From: Nostoc sphaeroides
GTDB taxonomy: Bacteria; Cyanobacteriota; Cyanobacteriia; Cyanobacteriales; Nostocaceae
NCBI RefSeq assembly: GCF_003443655.1
Contig: NZ_CP031941.1
Location: 6,151,001 to 6,215,000, forward strand
Reading direction: 5' to 3'
Length of the DNA stretch: 64,000 bases
Shown here: piece after piece, positions 28,701-37,665 of the stretch
Layout: the number at the start of each line of letters is the position of its first letter
Numbering within the stretch: the stretch's first letter is position 1
The notes under the pieces: model-generated
Databases searched by the model: none
What the model was told of the DNA's origin: nothing
What the model saw: the letters and a program-made list of their open reading frames with translations, nothing else
Made by a program: the position numbers and the translations under genes

Positions 28701-28843
28701 CAATACTCTTGGGTTAAGAAGAATAGCAGATTGGGTTAAGCTTAAGCGTTACCCGATAAAGCCTTGATAATGTTGGGTTTCGTTCCTCAACCCAACCTAC
28801 GCCTACGCCAGTTTTAGTTTTTAGGCTTGACTGAATCGTATTG
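28701..28843. mobile_element. MITE-A copy 6
   Basis: Ends CAATACTCTTGGGTTAAG and GGCTTGACTGAATCGTATTG, GGTTGGGTT-type interior in the opposite sense to copy 5. Flanks TTTTATAATC/TTCTATAACC are an aged 10-bp duplication. Confidence 0.78.
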
Positions 28844-28914
28844 TTCTATAACCCTATTGCCTATTGCTTGCCTATCGCCTTTCTTTTTTTCATATTGAAG
28901 TATAATTTTATGCT

Positions 28915-29021
28915 TATAGCGATTCTCGTTTACGTGAGGTACACGCGTAGGGGCACGGCACTGCCGTGCCCCTACACCTGGTGATGTAATGTTGTACCCC
29001 ATCTGAATGGGAACCGCTATA
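28915..29021. mobile_element. Small inverted-repeat element (TATAGCGATTCTC ends), copy 2
   Basis: Same ends and GGGCACGGCACTGCCGTGCC core as the element at 3699-3805. Confidence 0.7.
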
Positions 29022-29181
29022 CTAACCCCGGCTGAAAAAAAGTTAAAAGTATTTATTCGTAGCTTGTGTTCAAGGATAAAACCTAACTTAGGCATCGAAA
29101 TTATAAGGAATGCTTTCAATAACTTACCTGAACTTCATCTTTTGACTAAATTTAATACGCAAAATCTGCAATTGCTTTCTC

Positions 29182-29433
29182 AAAAGCTGCTTTTTCTTTT
29201 TCAAAAGCAGCTATTTCTTTCTCATTTCAGTATATTCAGCAAGCAAAAGCAGCTATTTCTTTTTCAAAAGCAGCTATTTTTTTCTCATTTTGGTATATTC
29301 AGCAAGCAAAAGCAACTATTTCTTTCTCATTTCGGTATATTCAGCAAGCAAAAGCAACTATTTTTTTCTCATTTTGGTATATTCAGCAAATAAAAGCAGC
29401 TTTTTCTTTCTCATTTTGGCATATTCAGCAAAT
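29182..29433. repeat. 42-bp minisatellite with 21-bp half units
   Basis: Five 42-bp units starting AAAAGCARCTATTTCTTTCT and ending ATATTCAGCAAGC, plus two 21-bp half units (29182-29202 and 29245-29265). The array ends 82 bp before the molybdopterin oxidoreductase start. An open frame through it is a product of the repeat and is not called a gene. Confidence 0.9.
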
Positions 29434-29514
29434 AGAACGATTTTTAACTGTCTGCTACTCATTTCCTAATCAAAACGATAGCCTAAGAGAATCCAGCAAC
29501 TCACACATTACATC

Positions 29515-31737
29515 ATGTTACCTAAACCCAAAAAGCACTGGACACCTTCAAATTGGGCAAGTTGGAAACCTTTTGGCATTGGCGAACAGTATCCCAACAA
29601 TTTTTGGGAGGTATTTCGGGCAATCTGGCTATCTCGTGACAAACTACCATACACGTGGAATATCCTAAATAAAGGTGTTTGCGATGGTTGCGCTCTCGGA
29701 ACAACCGGGATGAAGGATTGGACTTTAGATGGTATCCATCTCTGTAATGTCCGGTTGCGGCTGTTGCGGATGAATACTATGCCAGCTTTTGACCCTGTAA
29801 TATTGGAAGATGTTTCGCAGTTACAAAAGCAAAAAAGTGCCCAATTACGTGACTTGGGAAGACTCCCGTACCCGATGATTCGTCAACGGGGGGAAAAAGG
29901 CTTTCGCCGTGTGAGTTGGGATGAAGCTTTAGGGGTAATTAGCGATCGCATCCGTTCCACTACACCAGACCGCCTCAGTTTTTATGTTACCAGTCGCGGT
30001 ACTGTCAACGAAACTTATTATGCCACCCAAAAAGCTGTCCGAGCAATGGGAAGCAATAATATTGATAATGCTGCCCGCATTTGCCATTCTCCCAGTACAG
30101 CAGGACTAAAAGCTGCTTTGGGTGCTGGGGCCACCACTTGTTCTTATAAAGACTGGATTGGTACTGATTTATTAGTCTTCATTGGCTCTAATGTTGCTAA
30201 CAATCAGCCTGTTACTGTTAAGTATCTCCATTATGCTAAAAAAGCTGGCACAAAGATTGTAGTCATTAATACTTACCGCGAGCCAGGAATGGAGCGCTAC
30301 TGGGTTCCCTCAATTGTAGAAAGTGCCGTTTTCGGTACAAAGTTTGCCGAAGACTTCTTCTTAATCAACATGGGCGGGGATATCGCATTTTTGAATGGTA
30401 CTATTAAACATATAATTGCTAATAACTGGGTAGACCAGTCATTTATAGATTTATACACAGATGGCTTTGCCCAACTCAAAGCATCGTTAGAAAATCAATC
30501 TTGGGAAGAATTAGAGCGGCTTTCTGGAACATCTCGTGAGTCAATGTACGCCTTTGCCAAAATGGTCAAAGAAGCGAATAAAGCCGTATTTGTTTGGAGT
30601 ATGGGCATTACTCAACATGAATGCGGTGAAGATAATGTGCGAAGTATCATTAACTTAGCTCTCACCAAAGGTTTTGTCGGTCGGGAAGGCTGCGGTTTAA
30701 TGCCAATTCGCGGCCATTCTGGGGTGCAGGGTGGTGCAGAGATGGGATGTTACGCCACAGTATTTCCTGGTGGTAAACCTATCACTCCAGAAAATGCTGC
30801 CCAATTGAGTCAACATTGGGGCTTTGATGTGCCAACAAGTAAAGGTTTAATCGCTCCAGAAATGATTAACGCCGCACATCAGAAAGAAATAGAAGTGTTG
30901 GTTTCTGTGGGTGGGAATTTTTTAGAAGTGCTACCAGAACCAGATTATGTGGAAGCGGCGCTGAAGCAAATACCCCTGCGGGTACATATAGATATTGTTC
31001 TCTCCAGCCAAATGTTGGTGGAACCTGCTGATACTGTGGTGCTTTTACCTGCGACGACTCGCTACGAAATACCAGGGGGAGTTACAGAAACTAACACCGA
31101 ACGCCGGGTAATTTTCAGTCCAGAAATTCCGGGGCCGCGCATTGGAGAAGCGCGTCCTGAGTGGGAAGTGTTTTTAGAATTGGCAAGGCGGGTAAAACCA
31201 GATTTGGCAGATAAGCTGGCTTTTGCTGACACAGCTGCTATCCGTCAAGAAATTGCTCAAGTTGTCCCCCAATATGCTGGTATTCAACACTTACAGCAAG
31301 CTGGCGATCAGTTTCAATATGGTGGCTCACATTTATGCTTTGGTTGGAACTTTCCTACAGCAGATGGTAAAGCACACTTTGGCGTATTATTGCCACGCCA
31401 AAGAGAATTACCAGAAGGTTATTTTTTATTAGCAACGCGCCGAGGCAAACAATTTAATAGTATGGTGCAGGAACGCAAGGATGCGATTACTGGGGCGATG
31501 CGAGAGGCGGTGCTAATGAATGCTGCTGATGCTGTACAGTTAGGTTTAAAAGATAGCGATCGCGTTATTCTTAAGAATGATTTAGGCGAGTTGTTATGTC
31601 AAGTCTACATTGCGCCAATTCAGTCAGGAAACTTACAAGTACATTGGCCAGAAGGGAATGTGTTATTAGATAAAGGCAAGCGATCGCTCGAAGGAGTTCC
31701 TGATTATAATGCGATCGTGCGGTTGGAAAAAATCTAA
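29515..31737 (+). CDS. FdhF/YdeP-family molybdopterin oxidoreductase
   Basis: A 740-residue cytoplasmic oxidoreductase of the formate-dehydrogenase-alpha-like YdeP group, binding bis-MGD molybdenum cofactor. Cysteines in NKGVCDGCALG and HLCNVRL, near residues 55-80, probably hold an iron-sulfur cluster. The MGD-binding parts include VSWDEALGVISDRIR, CHSPSTAGLKAALG, FIGSNVANNQPVT and a C-terminal molydopterin-dinucleotide domain (MNAADAVQLGLKDSDRVILK). The true electron donor and acceptor are unknown; nitrate reductase was considered but the family signature differs. fdhD, needed for maturation of such enzymes, lies about 7 kb downstream, and a 3' relic of a second copy lies at 37459. Confidence 0.88.
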   Translation: MLPKPKKHWTPSNWASWKPFGIGEQYPNNFWEVFRAIWLSRDKLPYTWNILNKGVCDGCALGTTGMKDWTLDGIHLCNVRLRLLRMNTMPAFDPVILEDVSQLQKQKSAQLRDLGRLPYPMIRQRGEKGFRRVSWDEALGVISDRIRSTTPDRLSFYVTSRGTVNETYYATQKAVRAMGSNNIDNAARICHSPSTAGLKAALGAGATTCSYKDWIGTDLLVFIGSNVANNQPVTVKYLHYAKKAGTKIVVINTYREPGMERYWVPSIVESAVFGTKFAEDFFLINMGGDIAFLNGTIKHIIANNWVDQSFIDLYTDGFAQLKASLENQSWEELERLSGTSRESMYAFAKMVKEANKAVFVWSMGITQHECGEDNVRSIINLALTKGFVGREGCGLMPIRGHSGVQGGAEMGCYATVFPGGKPITPENAAQLSQHWGFDVPTSKGLIAPEMINAAHQKEIEVLVSVGGNFLEVLPEPDYVEAALKQIPLRVHIDIVLSSQMLVEPADTVVLLPATTRYEIPGGVTETNTERRVIFSPEIPGPRIGEARPEWEVFLELARRVKPDLADKLAFADTAAIRQEIAQVVPQYAGIQHLQQAGDQFQYGGSHLCFGWNFPTADGKAHFGVLLPRQRELPEGYFLLATRRGKQFNSMVQERKDAITGAMREAVLMNAADAVQLGLKDSDRVILKNDLGELLCQVYIAPIQSGNLQVHWPEGNVLLDKGKRSLEGVPDYNAIVRLEKI

Positions 31738-31794
31738 ATCAACGAAGGAATTTAGTCCTTGATTTTTTAAGTGGGCTTTGTGCTTACTACAAAC

Positions 31795-31916
31795 CAATAC
31801 AGTTCAGTTAAGCAATTTTTTCCTTCTCTTTCTTCTCTCTGCGTCCTCTGCGCCTTGGCGGTTCGTTAAAAAATTGACTTGGATAACAGAGTTTTAGCCT
31901 TAACCCAAGCGTATTG
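31795..31916. mobile_element. MITE-A copy 7
   Basis: Ends CAATACAGTTCAGTTAAG and CTTAACCCAAGCGTATTG. The interior is of the CTCTGCGCCTTGGCGGTTCG type. Flanks TACTACAAAC/TACTACGAAC form a 10-bp duplication with one mismatch. Confidence 0.82.
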
Positions 31917-31932
31917 TACTACGAACCTGTTG

Positions 31933-32997
31933 TTATTTTTGGACAAAAGTCACATTCGTCCAATCGTGAGGCTGGAGAAAGATTTCGGTGAGTTGTGCTT
32001 CTGGTGTGCCTGGTTCTGGCTCGTAGCAATATTCCCAACGTGCCAGTGGTGGTAGAGACATTAGAATAGATTCTGTTCTACCATTGGTTTGCAGACCGAA
32101 AACCGTTCCCCGGTCGTACACCAGATTAAATTCTGCATAACGACCCCGACGATACAGATGAAACTGACGCTGGCGATCGCCATACTCTATTTCCTGCCGT
32201 CGTTCTACAATGGGCAAATAAGCGGGTAGAAATGCTTGACCGCAAGACTGCACAAAGGAAAAGATATCTTCCCAGTTATGAGATACCGTTCCTACTTGCT
32301 GACTATAAAGTGCTGCTGGACTATCTGTTTGAGAACCAACATAAAGCTTGCCACTAGCATCCTGATAGTCGAAGAAAATGCCGCCAATCCCTCGCTGTTC
32401 TTGGCGATGTTTTAAGTAGAAGTATTCATCACACCAAAGTTTAAAGGCTGGATAATACTCTTCATGGTGAGCATCACAGGCATTTTTTAGCGTTTGATGA
32501 AAGTGAATTGCATCCTCTGCAAAGGGGTAGTATGGCGTTAAATCAGCCCCGCCACCAAACCACCAAATCGCGCCTGCCTCAAAGTAGCGATAGTTGAGAT
32601 GTACTGTTGGTACGTAGGGATTACGGGGATGCAATACCATTGAGGTTCCCGTGGCAAAAAACTCATGTCCTGCGGCTTCTGGGCGTTGAGCCAAAATTGC
32701 CGGCGGTAGGCTATTTCCCCAAACTGCCGAAAAGTTCACGCCACCCTGTTCAAATACCCGCCCTTCTCGAATCACACGGGTACGTCCTTCTCCACCTTCT
32801 GCTCGTTCCCAGTGGTCTTGTTGAAAGCGGGCTTCTCCATCAAGTTGCTCTAAGGCTGTGCAAATTTCATCCTGTAAGTTCTGCATGAATTGCTGCGATC
32901 GCACCCGTGAATCCTTGGGTATTGTGTTGGTAGCTGATGCCAGCAATGTTGTATTATTTCTAGATTCTTGCAGAGAATTATCCCAATGACGACCCAT
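31933..32997 (-). CDS. hemF: Oxygen-dependent coproporphyrinogen III oxidase
   Basis: Decarboxylates coproporphyrinogen III to protoporphyrinogen IX using O2, in heme and chlorophyll synthesis. The 354-residue product has the family signatures QDHWERAEGGEGRTRVIREG, FFATGTSMVLHPRNPYVPT, FGGGADLTPYYPF, GGIFFDYQD and EFNLVYDRGTVFGLQTNGR. A N-terminal extension of about 35 residues is usual in cyanobacteria. It is divergent from acsF, which acts later in the same pathway, across a 378-bp spacer, so shared oxygen or light control is plausible. Confidence 0.95.
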   Translation of the reverse strand: MGRHWDNSLQESRNNTTLLASATNTIPKDSRVRSQQFMQNLQDEICTALEQLDGEARFQQDHWERAEGGEGRTRVIREGRVFEQGGVNFSAVWGNSLPPAILAQRPEAAGHEFFATGTSMVLHPRNPYVPTVHLNYRYFEAGAIWWFGGGADLTPYYPFAEDAIHFHQTLKNACDAHHEEYYPAFKLWCDEYFYLKHRQEQRGIGGIFFDYQDASGKLYVGSQTDSPAALYSQQVGTVSHNWEDIFSFVQSCGQAFLPAYLPIVERRQEIEYGDRQRQFHLYRRGRYAEFNLVYDRGTVFGLQTNGRTESILMSLPPLARWEYCYEPEPGTPEAQLTEIFLQPHDWTNVTFVQK

Positions 32998-33375
32998 CTT
33001 AAAACCTCTGAAACTTTGAGTAAGGATGATTACTACTTAACAACTTTATAGTTATATAGTTTGTTATTCGGGAAAAGTTTCAAAACTTAATAAATTCAGG
33101 ACTTATGCAAAATCATGAAAAACCTCTCTCTAAATCTCTCATCCTTTAAGGAGAGAGACTTTGAATTTTCCCCCTTAGAGTGTCGGGAAGGGGGTTAGGG
33201 GGTTAGGTTTTCGTGGACTTTTCCACATAACGTGAAAACCCAAGTCCTCAAAGGTTTTCCGTTTATATTTTCGCTTTTCTGCTTTATTAAAGGATTGTAA
33301 AGAGGTCTAGCTAAATAATCATACTTATCATAGCTTAATAGTTATAGAACTATTGATCGGAACGCCACATTACTC

Positions 33376-34431
33376 ATGGTTAACACCCTATCCAAGCCAG
33401 AAATTAAAACCCCCAGCAAAGAAACTGTACTCACCCCCCGGTTTTATACTACAGATTTTGAAACCGCAGCCAGCCTGGATTTGTCTGCTCAGGAAACGGA
33501 GTTGCAGGCGATGTTGGCAGAAATGCGGACAGACTACAACCGCCACCATTTTGTTCGTGATGAAGCGTTTGCACAGTCTTGGGAACACATTGACGGTGAA
33601 GCAAGGCAAGCGTTTATTGAGTATTTGGAACGTTCTTGCATTTCTGAGTTTTCCGGCTTCTTGCTATTCAAAGAATTATCCCGCAAGCTCAAAAATCGCA
33701 GTCCAGTACTAGCGGAAATATTTCAACTGATGGCGCGTGATGAAGCCCGCCACGCCGGATTTCTCAACAAAGCAATGGGCGATTTTAAACTCTCCCTTGA
33801 TTTAGGTACTGTTACTAAAACCCGCACTTATACCTTTTTCCCGATTGAGTGGGTACTTTACACCGTTTATCTATCAGAGAAAATAGGTTACTGGCGTTAC
33901 ATTATTATTTTCAGACATCTCGAAAAGCACCCGGAAAACGAATTTTATCCCATTTTCCGCTACTTTGAGAGTTGGTGTCAGGATGAAAACCGCCACGGAG
34001 ATATATTTAAGGCATTATTGCGATCGCAACCGCAACTATGGAACAACTGGAAAGCTAGGCTGTGGAGTCGCTTTTTCTTGCTATCGGTATTTGCTACCCA
34101 CACCTTGACAGTTCATGAACGTTCCGGGTTCTACAAATCACTGGGACTTGATGCGACAGAATTTGATCGCCAAGTTATCCGCAACACCAATGAAACTGCG
34201 GGACGAGCTTTTCCGGTGATGTTGAATACCGAACATCCCAAGTTTTTCTCACGCCTACAACGCTGTGCAGGTTATAACTTAAAAATTGCAGAGATTGAGA
34301 GCAGTTCTGCGCCGAAAGTTGTCAAGTTAATTCGCAAACTACCTTTGATTGCAGCAATTGTTTGGAATCTGCTGTTAGTTTTCCTGATTAAACCAATTGA
34401 TACTGAAGCCCTGCGGGGAACGGTTTGTTAG
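33376..34431 (+). CDS. acsF: Mg-protoporphyrin IX monomethyl ester oxidative cyclase (aerobic)
   Basis: A di-iron oxygenase forming the fifth ring of chlorophyll. The 351-residue product has carboxylate-bridged di-iron motifs ExxH: CISEFSGFLLFKEL, ARDEARHAGFLNKAM and CQDENRHGDIFKALL. The tail carries a hydrophobic segment (LPLIAAIVWNLLLVFLI) that may touch the thylakoid. Nostocales carry two paralogues; which one this is cannot be told here. An inverted palindrome of the GTAGAGACGTAGCATTGC type follows at 34444. Confidence 0.95.
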   Translation: MVNTLSKPEIKTPSKETVLTPRFYTTDFETAASLDLSAQETELQAMLAEMRTDYNRHHFVRDEAFAQSWEHIDGEARQAFIEYLERSCISEFSGFLLFKELSRKLKNRSPVLAEIFQLMARDEARHAGFLNKAMGDFKLSLDLGTVTKTRTYTFFPIEWVLYTVYLSEKIGYWRYIIIFRHLEKHPENEFYPIFRYFESWCQDENRHGDIFKALLRSQPQLWNNWKARLWSRFFLLSVFATHTLTVHERSGFYKSLGLDATEFDRQVIRNTNETAGRAFPVMLNTEHPKFFSRLQRCAGYNLKIAEIESSSAPKVVKLIRKLPLIAAIVWNLLLVFLIKPIDTEALRGTVC

Positions 34432-34513
34432 TTATTATAAATGATGTAGAGACGTAGCATTGCTACGTCTCTACAAGGGTTATGCTTTGCCTAACTCAGC
34501 CTACAGGCTAAAG

Positions 34514-35002
34514 CTAATAGCTACCTAAAAACTTAGTTACAATAGTTGATATAGCAGGCAAATTGCTTATATCTGTTAACGCTAAATTTTTGATTACTTC
34601 TTTAGCTTGTTTGTGGTATGTCCTGAATTTAGAACTCAGAAGTTCTTTTTGTTCAAGTTGAGCGCCATCAGACAATATATTATTGACGGTTGCTAATATA
34701 GCAAGTGTGATTATTACGGACACACCAGCAGCAGCAACATCAATAATTCCTGTTGGTGGAAGAAATGATTTTACAAATAAAAAGATGCTAGAGCCAGCAG
34801 TCTCAGCAAAGAATGTCGGTAGAATAGCAATTGCTGCATTTGTGGATAATATTTTACCAGTATACAGATAGGAAAGAGACGCTATAGCAACTCCCTGTGT
34901 TGCTGTTATCCAAGCTGCGCTACCAGGGAGGAATGCTTCACCTGCTACTGCAACTAGAGCTGTTGCAATTATAGTTACTGCATAAGATTGCTTTTCAGCC
35001 AT
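34514..35002 (-). CDS. Hypothetical membrane protein
   Basis: A 162-residue product with about four hydrophobic segments (VTIIATALVAVAGEAFL; TQGVAIASLSYLYTG; AGSSIFLFVKSFL; AGVSVIITLAILATVNNIL), then a soluble basic C-terminal helix (QKELLSSKFRTYHKQAKEV). The pattern recalls the membrane part of YcjF/DUF697-type proteins, but this is only a resemblance. It is convergent with acsF. Confidence 0.65.
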   Translation of the reverse strand: MAEKQSYAVTIIATALVAVAGEAFLPGSAAWITATQGVAIASLSYLYTGKILSTNAAIAILPTFFAETAGSSIFLFVKSFLPPTGIIDVAAAGVSVIITLAILATVNNILSDGAQLEQKELLSSKFRTYHKQAKEVIKNLALTDISNLPAISTIVTKFLGSY

Positions 35003-35139
35003 GTGTCTTTTTAGCAGCAGGTCTTTTCCTTTTTTTCTAGAAATTCCTCAATATCTTTACGTAGTGGATGGACTCCCCTAAGTTTATTTAGCTAACAATA
35101 ATAGTTAGCTTAGGTTCAGGAACGAAACCTAATATAAAC

Positions 35140-35241
35140 CAATACGGTTCAGTTAAGGGCTAATTGTACAAAATTGTGGGTTTTCGAGACGCGATAAATC
35201 GCCGTCTCTACAAGTGTTTTGGTCTTATCTGAACTGTATTG
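35140..35241. mobile_element. MITE-A copy 8 (10-bp target duplication)
   Basis: Ends CAATACGGTTCAGTTAAG and CTTATCTGAACTGTATTG. The interior is of the GAGACGCGATAAATCG type. The perfect duplication TAATATAAAC flanks it. Confidence 0.88.
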
Positions 35242-35267
35242 TAATATAAACCTGAATCTGTGACGAG

Positions 35268-35317
35268 TGCGATCGCTCATCTGCAATCATGAACTGTACC
35301 ATCGGGCACGATCACTC
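35268..35317 (-). pseudogene. 3'-end relic of a pentapeptide-repeat gene
   Basis: These 50 bp match 35831-35880, the end of the intact pentapeptide gene, at about 44 of 50 positions and in the same direction. They encode VPDGTVHD where the intact gene ends in MPDGTVHD. No repeat-region sequence survives next to it. It lies on the far side of arsR. Confidence 0.7.
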
Positions 35318-35359
35318 GAATGAGGGTGTTTTTCTGTTGAGGGTAGTAGATATTTTTGT

Positions 35360-35722
35360 TCAAAAAACTGCTGTTTTGCTCCGAAGAGTTTTTAGGCTTT
35401 CAGCTTGCTGTTGTATGCGCTCACTAATGCGATCGCACGCTAACTCACAAAGCTCAAAAATCATGGGATCGGCAATCTCGTAATAGGCACTAGTGCCTTT
35501 GGGCTGACGAGATAAAATCCCTGCCTGAGTTAATACTTTCAGATGCTTAGATAGATTTGCCTGCCCTAAACCAGTCGCCTCGGCAATTTCCATCACATTC
35601 ATTGAACCTGATTTAAGACAGGTCAAAATCTGTAATCTACTTACCTCTGATAAAACTTTGAAGTAGTCACCAACCGCCACGAGAACAGCTGGATCGGCAT
35701 TGGGTGGCTTAGTTTTTGCCAT
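35360..35722 (-). CDS. ArsR-family winged-helix transcriptional regulator
   Basis: A 120-residue repressor-type protein with the ArsR HTH: FKVLSEVSRLQILTCLKSGS, then NVMEIAEATGLGQANLSKHL and KVLTQAGILSRQPKGTSAYY. The C-terminal dimer helix has two Cys (FELCELAC) and no obvious metal site, so it may sense a non-metal signal. It is transcribed alone; flanking direct repeats (see the pentapeptide relic) suggest it sits in an inserted or rearranged segment. Confidence 0.88.
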   Translation of the reverse strand: MAKTKPPNADPAVLVAVGDYFKVLSEVSRLQILTCLKSGSMNVMEIAEATGLGQANLSKHLKVLTQAGILSRQPKGTSAYYEIADPMIFELCELACDRISERIQQQAESLKTLRSKTAVF

Positions 35723-35845
35723 AGGGAGATTTAATAGTCAGCACAATAGTTGCTCAATAACTAATTAGTAGTATAACTAATTGTTAATTAGCGTAGATGT
35801 AACCTGTTGTAGGCAGAGAAAGGGATGCTTTGCGATCGCTTATCT

Positions 35846-36559
35846 TCAATCATGAACCGTACCATCGGGCATAATCGCTCCCTGAAAATCAACGTCAGTG
35901 AGAATTGATCCGGTTAAGTCTGCTCCTTGCAGATTAGCCTTTCTCAGAATAGCACCAGTAAAGTCTGCATAGCTCAAGTCTGCTCCTTGCAAACTGGCTT
36001 CACTAAGATCAGTTGCCAAATCTCCCCACTGGATTCTTCGACTCAGGTCTGCCCGACATAACTTCGCTGCATCTAAGTTGGCGTGATGCATACAAGCGGC
36101 TTTCAGGTCAGCGTAGCTCAAGTCTGCTCCAGTTAAAATCGCATATCCCAAGTCTGTGCGTTGATTGGAACTAGGACGGAAATCTGCTTGAATTAGCAGA
36201 GAACCAGAGAGGTTTGCACCATTCAAATTAGCACCACATAAACTAGCTTTGATTAAGTTGGCTTTTTCTAGGCGTGTCTGAACCAGTTTTGCGCCAGTCA
36301 AATCAGCCTCCCGCAGAATGGCGCAATACAAATCAGCTTCACTTAAGTCTATTCCCCACAAAATCGCTTCACTCAGGTTTGCCTCCCGTAGACATGCTTG
36401 GTTAAAGTTGGTTTTACCTAGCCGTGTCTGGCGTAAATCGGCATTGCTAAAATCTGCACCTCTGAGGTTTAAATTTGTTAGCTCTGCTTCTTGCAGATTT
36501 ACTCGCTGAAAGCTTTTTTCTCCAGCAGCATAACGTTTGAGAATTTCATCTACATCCAT
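35846..36559 (-). CDS. Pentapeptide-repeat protein
   Basis: A 237-residue protein made almost wholly of A(D/N)LxX pentapeptides from residue 20 on, which fold as a right-handed quadrilateral beta-helix. A short N-terminal helix (MDVDEILKRYAAGEKSF) and the common cyanobacterial end (GAIMPDGTVHD) are present. No signal peptide. Role unknown; some relatives mimic DNA or act in assembly. Confidence 0.93.
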   Translation of the reverse strand: MDVDEILKRYAAGEKSFQRVNLQEAELTNLNLRGADFSNADLRQTRLGKTNFNQACLREANLSEAILWGIDLSEADLYCAILREADLTGAKLVQTRLEKANLIKASLCGANLNGANLSGSLLIQADFRPSSNQRTDLGYAILTGADLSYADLKAACMHHANLDAAKLCRADLSRRIQWGDLATDLSEASLQGADLSYADFTGAILRKANLQGADLTGSILTDVDFQGAIMPDGTVHD

Positions 36560-36788
36560 ATTATTACCTTTAATTTACAACTGGAGCGCGTTTTTCTTCT
36601 GGATAATATTATCTTAAAATGAGCGAACCACAGATATTAACTTGCACCAAGACTACCGCAAAGATTAGCATCTCTGCGGTAGTTCTAAGTTAACAACTAT
36701 TAAAGTAAAGCAAAACAGCCAAGTCTAGCTTAATTTGGTACTTTGAGTTATCTCCAATTCTAGAAAGCTTGAGAGTTGTTGGACTTGA

Positions 36789-37238
36789 CTAACCCATTGC
36801 TTGCACAGCACTCAACATGAAATTAATCCGTTGCTCAAACTCCAGATTTTTGATCAATGCGACAAATTCATCCGTTTCAGTTGGAAGTTGATAGTCGGAG
36901 GGCACTTGAATTATGCTTCCATCCTCCATTCCTTGTGCCAACAGAAACCAAACGTCTAATTTGGCATTGGGACTTAGACTATTATAGGTTTGGCTGATAT
37001 CGTTAGCTGCACCATTAATAATATCGCGTTGTGCTTGCAATTGCTCTTCTTTAGACAAGTCCAGGAATTTATCAAATACTGCTTTTGCAAGAGCTTCAAC
37101 GCTTAGAGGAGGTGCTGGTTGTAGCTGCTCTTTAAGATCGAGATAACCGAACCAAAGTAGGGCTAGCTGAGTATCTACATCAAAGCGTTGAAAAGTTTCT
37201 AAAGCTGGTTTTGTTGCTTCATCAATTGTGTAAGTCAT
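36789..37238 (-). CDS. Helical carotenoid protein (OCP N-terminal-domain homologue)
   Basis: A 149-residue all-helical protein matching the N-terminal carotenoid-binding domain of the orange carotenoid protein: MTYTIDEATKPALETFQRFD, QLALLWFGYLDLKEQLQPAP, IINGAANDISQTYNSLSP, LDVWFLLAQGMEDGSI. It lacks the NTF2-like regulatory domain, so it would bind a ketocarotenoid permanently and quench phycobilisomes or singlet oxygen. GGAG precedes the ATG at 37238; the longer frame (37250, TTG) includes this ribosome site and is rejected. Monocistronic. Confidence 0.9.
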   Translation of the reverse strand: MTYTIDEATKPALETFQRFDVDTQLALLWFGYLDLKEQLQPAPPLSVEALAKAVFDKFLDLSKEEQLQAQRDIINGAANDISQTYNSLSPNAKLDVWFLLAQGMEDGSIIQVPSDYQLPTETDEFVALIKNLEFEQRINFMLSAVQAMG

Positions 37239-37458
37239 AAAAAACTCCAACTATTGTTTTGGGTATCCTGATTTCGTCAGTTACTGTGAAAATTTGTTTT
37301 CAGTACCTTTACATAACTTAACGAACAAATGGAGATGGATAACCCTACTTAGGGTATGGATAGGATCACTACATAAGACAGATATAAATAACTTAAGTTG
37401 CTAGTTACAAAAATGCCTACTTTAATGTATATGAAAGGTAAGCAATGTCTGTGACACT

Positions 37459-37619
37459 AAGCGATCGCTTGAAGGGGTTTCTGATTATTAGGACTTACGC
37501 ACACTCTACGAATTCTTGGCGTTCTTGGCGTCTTGGCGGTTCGATAAATTAAGCTTTTCGGCAATTTTTGCGTAAGTCCTGATTATAATGCGATCGCGCG
37601 TCTAGAAAAACAAACCTAG
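37459..37619 (+). pseudogene. 3'-end relic of a second FdhF/YdeP gene, split by a 91-bp element
   Basis: Joined across the insert the sequence encodes RSLEGVSDYNAIARLEKQT and a stop; the intact gene at 29515 ends RSLEGVPDYNAIVRLEKI. The insert 37489-37579 has ends AGGACTTACGCA and TTGCGTAAGTCC and duplicates TGATTAT (37482-37488 and 37580-37586). It shows that another oxidoreductase gene once stood upstream of the Uma2-fdhD pair. Confidence 0.75.
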
Positions 37620-37665
37620 ATTACAGTAAGTTTATATCACCCATATCACCCCAAAGCTTGCAGCC

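Noticed and set aside
29007..29393. 128-codon open frame rich in FLFQKQLFLSHF-type repeats
   Set aside because: It is produced by the 42-bp minisatellite; no credible ribosome site and no protein-like sequence outside the repeat.
29515..31737. Nitrate reductase NarB
   Set aside because: The GVCDGCALG start and overall motifs fit the FdhF/YdeP group better, and fdhD is nearby; no nrt/nir genes are present.
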